Source: Stenotrophomonas sp. BIGb0135 | GTDB lineage: Bacteria; Pseudomonadota; Gammaproteobacteria; Xanthomonadales; Xanthomonadaceae | Direction of reading: 5' to 3' | Length of the DNA: 64,000 bases | Assembly (NCBI RefSeq): GCF_024810105.1 | Contig: NZ_JANUDX010000013.1 | Span: 1 to 64,000 of the forward strand | In this document: positions 52,237 to 59,262 of the stretch, piece after piece | Layout: each line of letters begins with the position of its first letter | Numbering within the stretch: position 1 is the first letter of the stretch | Position numbers and translations under genes: made by a program | The notes under the pieces: model-generated | Told to the model about the DNA's origin: nothing | The model's database searches: none | What the model saw: the letters and a program-made list of their open reading frames with translations, nothing else

Positions 52237-53088
52237 ATGGCCGGGGAGTTGCCGCTGGAGGCGGCCGGTGACCTGCTGCGCGCGGCGCAGCAGTGCCTGG
52301 CCGCAACCGATCCACTGCACAAGGTGGCCCTGACCCAGGCCTATGCGGCGCAGTTCCGCGCGGGCCAGCTCAAGGCCCGTGCCGATGCCGCCCCGGCCGA
52401 TCCGATCCGGATGCCCGGACGACCGGCCAGGCCGAGCCTGGTGCACCCGCGCGACCTGCCCAAGCGTGGGCTGGGCAGCGCTGAAGGGCGTGCCGCCTTC
52501 ATCCATGCCATCGCGCATATCGAACTGAACGCCATCGACCTGGCCTGGGATGCGGTGTACCGCTTCCGCGGGCTGCCCGGTTCGTTCCATGCCGACTGGG
52601 TGAGCGTGGCCGATGATGAGTCGCGCCACTTCATGCTGCTGCATGGCCGGCTGCAGGCGCTGGGGTTCGACTACGGTGATTTCGACGCGCACAACGGGTT
52701 GTGGGAGATGTGCGAGAAGACCGCACACGACGGCCTGGCCCGGATGGCGCTGGTGCCGCGCGTGCTCGAGGCGCGCGGGCTGGACGTCACCCCCGGCATG
52801 ATCACCAAGCTGCGCTCGGCCAACGACCACGCCACCGCCGATGTGCTGGAGATCATCCTGCGCGAGGAAGTGGCGCATGTGGCCGCGGGTTCGCGCTGGT
52901 ATCACTGGTATTGCAACCGCGCCGGGGTCGAACCGCGTGCGCGCTTCATCGCGTTGTTGAACGAGTACGCCGGCGGCTTTTTGTACGGCCCGTTCAACCT
53001 GGAGGCGCGCCTGCTGGCCGGGTTCGACGAAGAAGAGCTCGCCGACCTGATCGAGCAGGCCGGACGCACCAGCGGCCCGGCACGGTAG
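52237..53088 (+). CDS. DUF455 family ferritin-like protein
   Basis: The 283-residue protein belongs to DUF455, a predicted ferritin-like helix bundle. AHIELNAIDLAWDAVYRFRG has a first E-x-x-x-D, HADWVSVADDESRHFMLLH a D-E-x-x-H and LREEVAHVAAGSRWYHW an E-E-x-x-H, matching a di-iron site. Function unknown. ATG 52237 is chosen because GAGG lies eight bases upstream; the GTG at 52231 is too close. The stop codon TAG (53086-53088) is formed by the GTAG of the first SMAG unit. Confidence 0.8.
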   Translation: MAGELPLEAAGDLLRAAQQCLAATDPLHKVALTQAYAAQFRAGQLKARADAAPADPIRMPGRPARPSLVHPRDLPKRGLGSAEGRAAFIHAIAHIELNAIDLAWDAVYRFRGLPGSFHADWVSVADDESRHFMLLHGRLQALGFDYGDFDAHNGLWEMCEKTAHDGLARMALVPRVLEARGLDVTPGMITKLRSANDHATADVLEIILREEVAHVAAGSRWYHWYCNRAGVEPRARFIALLNEYAGGFLYGPFNLEARLLAGFDEEELADLIEQAGRTSGPAR

Positions 53089-53560
53089 AGCCACGCCCTG
53101 AGTGGCTGCTTCTCTCGATCCGGGACCGCGTGCAGCCACCCATGGGGTGGCTCTAGGAGGGACGGTGTAGAGCCACGCCATGCGTGGCTGCTTCTTTCGA
53201 TCCGGGACCGCGTGAGCCACGCCATGCGTGGCTGCTTCTTTCGATCCGGCCCCACGCGCAGCCACCCATGGGGTGGCTCTACGGGGGGCGGTGTAGAGCC
53301 ACGCCATGCGTGGCTGCTTCTCTCGATCCGGGACCGCGTGCAGCCACCCATGGGGTGGCTCTACGAGGGCGTTGTAGAGCCACGCCATGCGTGGCTGCTT
53401 ATCTCGATCCGGGACCGCGTGCAGCCACCCATGGGGTGGCTCTACGAGGGGCGGTGTAGAGCCACGCCATGCGTGGCTGCTTCTCTCGATCCGGGAACCG
53501 CGCGCAGCCACCCATGGGGTGGCTCTACGGGACCATCGTAGAGCCACGCCATGCGTGGCT
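53085..53560. repeat. SMAG-type REP array after the DUF455 gene
   Basis: Seven forward units (GTAGA, stem AGCCACGC/GCGTGGCT, loop CAT) start at 53085, 53167, 53212 (lacks TA), 53293, 53374, 53456 and 53538. Five reversed units with a different stem (GCCACC/GGTGGC, loop around CATGG) end at 53156, 53282, 53364, 53445 and 53528. The period is 81-82 bp in the later part. Units here differ from the array at 26.5 kb, so each array grew locally. No gene lies between 53089 and 53603. Confidence 0.88.
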
Positions 53561-53603
53561 GCTTCTCCATCCGACGCCATGAACCGCCGCCCCTGCGGGC
53601 GCA

Positions 53604-55091
53604 TCACACGTTGGGCAACACCACGCGCTTGCCGTCCTCGGTGGGGCGGTTGATGTAGAACAAGCCTGGCCCGGGGCGGTACGGCAGTTCGCGCGTCGCT
53701 TCGTCGGCGGCGTACAGCAGGGCGGTGTCGCCCAGTGCGTCGAAGTTCCAGTGCGCGGACTGCATCAGGTAGCGTTGGCGCAACAGCCGCTCCTGTGTCG
53801 CATCGAGTGCCTGGCCAGCAAGCACGCGCGCGGCGATCGGCAGCAGGTCGCCGGGCAGCGCCAGCTCGGGCACCTCGTCCACGGTCCGCAGCCAGCGTAC
53901 GCCCGCGACCGTTGCGCGCTGTTGCATCAGGCGCAGCGCCACCCACTGGTAGCGCCCGTCGATCTCGCGCTTGAGTACCACCGCCGCATGCGCGAACAAC
54001 CGCCACTGCGGTCGCACGCTGACGCTGCCGGCTACCCGCTGCGCCTGCCAGCGATGCCACACGTCCACCCACAGCGCATCCTCGCCCAGGCCCAACGCCT
54101 GCTGCCAGCGCACGCACGCGGCCTGCGCCTGTCGGTAAACCTCGGTGGCGCGCAGCACGGCCAGGGGCGGCGCCTCGGTGTCGGCCAGGCCATGCTCGAG
54201 TACACGCTGGCCCAGCGGTCGGGTGAGCAGTTTCGGTCCTTCGACGCGCTGGTCGTAGCCGCCGCCGATGTTGGCGTGCACGCCGGGCAGGGCGATTTCC
54301 TCGTGTTCCGGGGCGACGCTGGTCAACGCGAAATGATGGCGGTGCTCGTCGCGTGCGACCAGTTGCAGCACTTTGTCGGCGCAGCCGCTCGGCAGGCCCA
54401 CTTCGGGCAGTTCATCGTGCTGCTGGCGATTGATCGCCACGACGGTATCGAACAGGCCGACGAAGCGGGCCGGTCGCGCCGGTACCGCCTCCTCGCCGGC
54501 CAGTTGCCAGCCGGTACGGCGCAGCTGTTCGCGCAACCAGGTGCGGCCATCGGCACGGTTTAGCCGGTGCACCGCGTCGCGTGCCGACGCGGCGCCCCGC
54601 GAAAAACCGAACAGATCGATGCGGACGCTCCCCAGCACGGCATGCGGGTGCGCGCGCGCCAGGCTGCGCAGGGCATCGGGCAGGCGCTCGTCGAGTGCGC
54701 GGCGTACCTTGGCGCGCACACCGGTGCGCCCGATGCCGAAGGCAAGCCCCATCAGGTCGTCATCTTCCCCGCTGCGCGTGCCGACGCCTTCGATGTAGAT
54801 CGCCAGCGACAAGGCGCTGCCCGGTGCCGGCGTGGTGCGGTCATCGGGATACAGCGCATGCAGTTGCGCGATGTTGGTCAGGCCGTTGCTGTAACTGCTG
54901 GTCAGCCGGCTCTGGTAAGGCGAGGCGTCGTCGGCCACCAGCGGTGCCGTGGGGCGGGGCGCGGGCGTGGTGCTGCCGGGCGGGCGCGAGGCACGCAGCA
55001 GGTTGTCGGCGTTGTTGCGGGTGCCGTCGAAAAACAGGCCGATCTGCAGCGACAGCGGCGCGGTGGGTGGCGGCGTGGGCGGTCCTGCCAT
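53604..55091 (-). CDS. DUF2235 lipase-like protein, candidate type VI effector
   Basis: The 495-residue protein has the DUF2235 layout: IGLFFDGTRNN near the N-terminus, IYIEGVGTRSG (about 98), the nucleophile in DLFGFSRGAASARDAVHR (about residue 165), an Asp in FVGLFDTVVAI and a His in ALPGVHANIGGGYD. These match the Ser-Asp-His triad of Tle-type phospholipase effectors of type VI secretion. No signal peptide. No T6SS, VgrG or immunity gene is adjacent in the window, so the role is inferred. Confidence 0.75.
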   Translation of the reverse strand: MAGPPTPPPTAPLSLQIGLFFDGTRNNADNLLRASRPPGSTTPAPRPTAPLVADDASPYQSRLTSSYSNGLTNIAQLHALYPDDRTTPAPGSALSLAIYIEGVGTRSGEDDDLMGLAFGIGRTGVRAKVRRALDERLPDALRSLARAHPHAVLGSVRIDLFGFSRGAASARDAVHRLNRADGRTWLREQLRRTGWQLAGEEAVPARPARFVGLFDTVVAINRQQHDELPEVGLPSGCADKVLQLVARDEHRHHFALTSVAPEHEEIALPGVHANIGGGYDQRVEGPKLLTRPLGQRVLEHGLADTEAPPLAVLRATEVYRQAQAACVRWQQALGLGEDALWVDVWHRWQAQRVAGSVSVRPQWRLFAHAAVVLKREIDGRYQWVALRLMQQRATVAGVRWLRTVDEVPELALPGDLLPIAARVLAGQALDATQERLLRQRYLMQSAHWNFDALGDTALLYAADEATRELPYRPGPGLFYINRPTEDGKRVVLPNV

Positions 55092-55310
55092 GGCGCGGGG
55101 TCCCCGGGGTGCAGGGCAAAGGTAGCGCGAAAATGACGCGAACGCGACGTCGCTGAACCGTGCGGTCGGCGGTCACAGTTCCGAATGTTCGTCCGTAGGA
55201 ATTGTTGAATTCACGCTCACGGTTGGCGCCATATGGGCGGGCCCCGCCCGATGGGGCTGCACCGCAGCAACGACTACCACCCCGTTTTCCACTCAAAGAG
55301 AGACGACACG

Positions 55311-56564
55311 ATGTCCAGATCGATGAGCAAGGCCGCAGGTGTGATCACGTTGTGCCTGGCCGCGGCAGGTGCTGCCAGCGCCGCTCCGCTGTTTGAACCG
55401 GTCACGGTGCTCAGCCGCGCCGGCGCCGCCAACCAGCCCGCCGCGCAGGCGGTCCTGTCGGCCGCGTCCACGGCGGCGGTGCAGGAAGTACGCGTGGATG
55501 CCGGCGCGGTGGGCGCGAACCAGCGCCAGCTGGAATTCGAACTGTTGGGTACCCCCGTGCAGGCGCTGCAGCAGCGGGTGCAGGCACTGCCGGACGGCGG
55601 CAGCATCTGGTACGGGCAATTGCAGGCCGGCAACGCTAAAACAGCGGGCAAGGCCACGGCGTCCGATCCGGCCAACTCGGTGATCCTGGTGCGCTCCGGC
55701 GACACGGTGACCGGCTCGATCCGCAAGGACGGCCAGCTCTATCGCCTGCGCCCGCTCAGCGACGGTCGCCACGTTCTGGTGGAAGTGGACGAGTCGCGGA
55801 TGCCGGCCGACCACCCGGCCGACTACAACAGCCTGCCGCAGGTAGCCATGCCGGTCAGCGACCGTGCCGGCATCGCCGCCGCGTCGTCGGGCTCCCCGGC
55901 CACCATCCGCGTGCTGGTGGTGGCCACCAATGGCGCGGTCGCCGCGTATGGCGGCAACATGCAGTCGCTGGTGCAACTGGCCGTGGCCGAATCCAACCAG
56001 GGCTACATCAACAGCAACGTCGGCATCACCCTGGAGCTGGCCGGTTACGAGACCACCAGCTATGCCGAGTCGAGCAGCTTCTCCACCGATCTGTCGCGCT
56101 TCCGCAGTACCACCGACGGGGTGATGGACAGCATCCACACCAGCCGCAACAACACCCGCGCCGACGTCGCGGTCCTGGTCATCAACAATGCCAGTTCCTG
56201 CGGCCTGGCCTCGGGCATCGGCTCCACCGCCGCCACCGCGTTCGCGGCGGTGCATTGGGACTGCGCCACCGGCTATTACTCCTTCGCGCATGAAATCGGG
56301 CACCTGCAGAGCGCACGCCACGACATCGCCACCGATCCCAGCACCTCGCCGTACAGCTATGGCCACGGCTACCGCTACGAGCCGTCCAGTGGCGCACGCT
56401 GGCGCACGATCATGGCTTACGCGTGCACGGCCGGCTGCCCGCGGTTGAACTTCTGGTCCAACCCGAACATCAGCTACAACGGCGTGCCGATGGGGATTGC
56501 GTCCAGCGCCGACAACCAGCGCGTGCTGGTCAATACCAAGGCGACGGTCGCCGCGTTCCGCTGA
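55311..56564 (+). CDS. Secreted metzincin-type zinc metalloprotease
   Basis: The 417-residue protein has a signal peptide (VITLCLAAAGAASAAP), a propeptide region to about residue 200 and a catalytic domain. Zinc motif HEIGHLQSARHD gives H-E-x-x-H-x5-H with Ser where classical metzincins have Gly; TIMAYACTAGCPR provides the Met-turn. ASSCGLASGIGS and CATGYYSFAHEIGH match reprolysin-like M12 proteins of Xanthomonadaceae. Start 55311 is preceded by AAGAGAGA. It would be exported and self-processed. Confidence 0.83.
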   Translation: MSRSMSKAAGVITLCLAAAGAASAAPLFEPVTVLSRAGAANQPAAQAVLSAASTAAVQEVRVDAGAVGANQRQLEFELLGTPVQALQQRVQALPDGGSIWYGQLQAGNAKTAGKATASDPANSVILVRSGDTVTGSIRKDGQLYRLRPLSDGRHVLVEVDESRMPADHPADYNSLPQVAMPVSDRAGIAAASSGSPATIRVLVVATNGAVAAYGGNMQSLVQLAVAESNQGYINSNVGITLELAGYETTSYAESSSFSTDLSRFRSTTDGVMDSIHTSRNNTRADVAVLVINNASSCGLASGIGSTAATAFAAVHWDCATGYYSFAHEIGHLQSARHDIATDPSTSPYSYGHGYRYEPSSGARWRTIMAYACTAGCPRLNFWSNPNISYNGVPMGIASSADNQRVLVNTKATVAAFR

Positions 56565-56573
56565 GTGGCGGCG

Positions 56574-56602
56574 CCCGCGACCGCAGTGGCTGCGGTCGCG
56601 GG
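56574..56602. terminator. Hairpin between the metalloprotease gene and lpxH
   Basis: CCCGCGACCGCAG and CTGCGGTCGCGGG form a perfect 13-bp stem around TGG, between two convergent genes. It lacks a U-run on either side, so termination may be rho-assisted. Confidence 0.5.
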
Positions 56603-56612
56603 GTGGTGAGGC

Positions 56613-57356
56613 TCAGCGTGCCAGCGTATCCAGCGTCCAACCCTGCGCGGTGACGCGCAGCACCGAGCCTTGTTCGTACCAGTCGCCCAGCACGATGCGG
56701 GTGCAATCGCGGCCACCGACCTGCAGGGCATGGATCGCCGGGCGATGGGTGTGGCCGTGGATCAGGGTGTCCACGCCATGGCGGGCGAAGTTGGCCTCCA
56801 CTTCGGCCGGCGCCACGTCGGTGACGGTTTCGAAGGTGGATCGATCGTCCTGCTTCATTTCCGACTGCCGGGCCTGGCTGGCATCACGTGCCTTCTGCGC
56901 GAAGGCGATACGCGCGGCCAGCGGCTGGGACAGGAACTGCGCCTGGAACTGCGGGTCGCGGGTCTGCGCGCGGAACTGCTGGTAGGCGACGTCGTCGGTG
57001 CACAGCAGGTCGCCGTGCTGCAGCAGCACCGGGCGCCCGTACAGGTCGATGACGCTGGGGTCGGGCAGGATGCGGAAGCCGGCGCGACGGGCATAGTCGT
57101 TGCCGACCAGGAAATCGCGGTTGCCGCGGATGAAATACACCGGCACGCCGGCATCTGCCACCGCATGCAACGCATCGGCGACGGCATCGGCGGCCGCCGA
57201 CGGGGTGTCATCGCCGATCCAGGCCTCGAACAGGTCGCCGAGGATGTACAGCGCTTCGGCCTGCATCGCTTCATCGCGCAGGAACGCCAGGAACAGCTCG
57301 GTAATGGCTGGACGGCTCGGGTCCAGGTGCAGATCGGAAATGAACAGCGTGGTCAT
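56613..57356 (-). CDS. lpxH: UDP-2,3-diacylglucosamine diphosphatase
   Basis: The 247-residue peripheral membrane enzyme cleaves UDP-2,3-diacylglucosamine to lipid X in lipid A synthesis. Calcineurin-like metal motifs are in order: [48 protein letters not shown] and [12 protein letters not shown]. The length matches E. coli LpxH (240). It is on the same strand as, and 19 bases after, the PAP2 gene, so it may share an envelope-biogenesis operon. Confidence 0.95.
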   Translation of the reverse strand: MTTLFISDLHLDPSRPAITELFLAFLRDEAMQAEALYILGDLFEAWIGDDTPSAAADAVADALHAVADAGVPVYFIRGNRDFLVGNDYARRAGFRILPDPSVIDLYGRPVLLQHGDLLCTDDVAYQQFRAQTRDPQFQAQFLSQPLAARIAFAQKARDASQARQSEMKQDDRSTFETVTDVAPAEVEANFARHGVDTLIHGHTHRPAIHALQVGGRDCTRIVLGDWYEQGSVLRVTAQGWTLDTLAR

Positions 57357-57375
57357 GCGCGCATTGTAAAACGGG

Positions 57376-57915
57376 TTACACCGGCAGCGGCAGCCATCTC
57401 AGACTGGCACCGGCCAGCGCGGTCGCGATGGCCGTGGCGGCCAGTACGTCGCTGGGGTAGTGCAGCCCCAGTACCACGCGCGAGAGGCCGATCGCCACGG
57501 TGAACGGCACCAGCAGCGGTGCCAGCCAGGGGTAGTAGGCTAGCGCCACGATGGTGAAGGACACCGCGTGCAGGGTATGCCCGGAGGGGAAGCTGAATTC
57601 GTCCAGCGGTGCCACCCAGGCGCGGATGCGCAGGTCGGCCGCATACGGCCGTGGACGCCGGGTCCAGCGCTTCAGGCCCTTGTACAGCAGCAGCGCCATC
57701 AGTCCGGTGGCGGCCATGTGCAGGGAGGCGCGCAGCCCTTCGAGACCGTCCACCAGGACCAGCGCGGCCATCAAGCCATACCAGAACGCACCATCGCCGA
57801 GCCGGCTGACGGCGGCGAAGGCCTGGCGCACGCGGCGGCGCCGGCAGTAGTGATTGGCGCGCCGGCACCAACGGGTCTCGCGCCCGCGCAGGGCCTCAAG
57901 CCGCGTGGTCTGCAT
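57376..57915 (-). CDS. PAP2-family phosphatase
   Basis: The 179-residue membrane protein has the PAP2 motifs: [13 protein letters not shown] (K-x6-RP), [11 protein letters not shown] and [15 protein letters not shown]. Several hydrophobic helices separate them. Members dephosphorylate phosphatidic acid, undecaprenyl diphosphate or related lipids. Its start overlaps the end of the glycosyltransferase gene by 20 bases, so the two are translationally coupled; the longer in-frame extension inside that gene is not used. Confidence 0.85.
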   Translation of the reverse strand: MQTTRLEALRGRETRWCRRANHYCRRRRVRQAFAAVSRLGDGAFWYGLMAALVLVDGLEGLRASLHMAATGLMALLLYKGLKRWTRRPRPYAADLRIRAWVAPLDEFSFPSGHTLHAVSFTIVALAYYPWLAPLLVPFTVAIGLSRVVLGLHYPSDVLAATAIATALAGASLRWLPLPV

Positions 57916-59035
57916 GCGGCCTCCGCGCCTGCGCCAGTTCGGCAAGCAGTGCATCGAACTCGGCCACCACCTGCTGTGGGTGCAGGCGCCGCATGGCAGT
58001 GGCGGCATTGCGGCCGAGCCGTGCACGCTGCACGTCGTCACCGGCCAGCTGCAGCGCGGCGGCCAGGAACGCGGCGTCATCGTTCACTGCAATGCCACTC
58101 TCGTCGGTGCGCAGGTGTTCGCGTGCCGCGCCGTAGTCGAAGGCCACCGTGGCCACGCCGCTGGCCATCGCTTCCAGGGTGACATTGCCGAAGGTCTCGC
58201 TGCGACTGGGGAACAGGAACAGATCGCCGCTGGCGAAGTGCCGGGCCAGCGCCTCGCCGCGCTGTACGCCGCAGAAAATGAAATCGGGGTTCTCATGCGC
58301 CAGCTTCTCGCGCGAAGGGCCATCGCCCACCCAGATGAAACGTGCCTTCGGCCGCGACTGCTGCACTCGGCGGAAGGCCTTCACGGCAAGGCCGAGGTTC
58401 TTTTCCGGGGCGATGCGTCCCACGTAGATGGCCGCGAAGCCGTTGCCGTCGATGCCCCATTCCTCGCGCAGGGCCGGGTCGCGACGCTGCGGATCGAACT
58501 GGCTGCTGTCCACCGCGCGGGCCAGCAGCCGCACCCGCTCGAACCCCTGCTCGCCCAGGAACTGTTTCAGCTCCTGGGTGGGTACCAGGGTGGCGTCGGC
58601 CTGGTTGTGGAAGCGCCGCATCCAGCGCAGCGCGGCGGCCTGCAGCCAGGCCACGCCGTAGTCGGGCAGGTACTCGTCGAAGCGGGTGTGGAAGCCGGTG
58701 GCCACCGGGATGCCGAGCCGGCGCGCGGCGCGCAGGGCCGACCAGCCGAGTGGGCCCTCGGTCGCGATATAGATGGCATCGGGGCGCTGCTGTTGCCACT
58801 GGCGGGCCAGCCGCTTGGGGGCGGGCATGCCGAAGCGCAGGCCGGGGTAGCGCGGCAACCCGGCCCCCGGCACCAGCAGGGTGTCGTGGGCATGCTCGGC
58901 TTCGCTGGCCTGGCGCGGGCGCACCAGGTCGACCTGGTGGCCGGCGGCGCGCAGTCCCTGTTCCAGTCCCTGCACGGTCAGGGCGACGCCGTTGACCTCG
59001 GGGGGATACGTTTCGGTGACGATGGCATAGCGCAT
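57896..59035 (-). CDS. Family 4 glycosyltransferase (GDP-mannose or UDP-sugar type)
   Basis: The 379-residue protein has the GT-B fold of family GT4. MRYAIVTETYPPEVNGVALT is the N-terminal acceptor motif; YVGRIAPEKNLGLAVKAFR starts the donor domain; PSRSETFGNVTLEAMASG contains E-x7-E for the nucleotide sugar. Relatives transfer mannose or glucose to lipids (for example sulfolipid or mannosyl-lipid synthases). It is coupled to the PAP2 phosphatase, which suggests joint action on a lipid substrate. Confidence 0.88.
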   Translation of the reverse strand: MRYAIVTETYPPEVNGVALTVQGLEQGLRAAGHQVDLVRPRQASEAEHAHDTLLVPGAGLPRYPGLRFGMPAPKRLARQWQQQRPDAIYIATEGPLGWSALRAARRLGIPVATGFHTRFDEYLPDYGVAWLQAAALRWMRRFHNQADATLVPTQELKQFLGEQGFERVRLLARAVDSSQFDPQRRDPALREEWGIDGNGFAAIYVGRIAPEKNLGLAVKAFRRVQQSRPKARFIWVGDGPSREKLAHENPDFIFCGVQRGEALARHFASGDLFLFPSRSETFGNVTLEAMASGVATVAFDYGAAREHLRTDESGIAVNDDAAFLAAALQLAGDDVQRARLGRNAATAMRRLHPQQVVAEFDALLAELAQARRPHADHAA

Positions 59036-59203
59036 GGCGGGCCTCCGGGTTGCGTCCATGCTCGGCCCGGGCGATGTAGTGGACATTACGTGGATATGAC
59101 CGGCCGATGACGCGCGCTGGGTTGCGCGTGCCGTGGGCGTCCGCAACCCGGCGGGATCGTTCCTGGCGGCCAGTGGCCACCACGCCTGCAAGGACGGCAG
59201 GAC

Positions 59204-59234
59204 AAAAAAAACCACGGCCCCGAAGGGCCGTGGT
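59204..59234 (-). terminator. Intrinsic terminator of the large TonB receptor gene
   Basis: ACCACGGCCC and GGGCCGTGGT form a 10-bp stem around CGAA; on the minus strand eight U follow. It lies 28 bases after the receptor stop. Confidence 0.9.
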
Positions 59235-59262
59235 GGGGTGCAGCGGTATTACCCGGCAGCGA

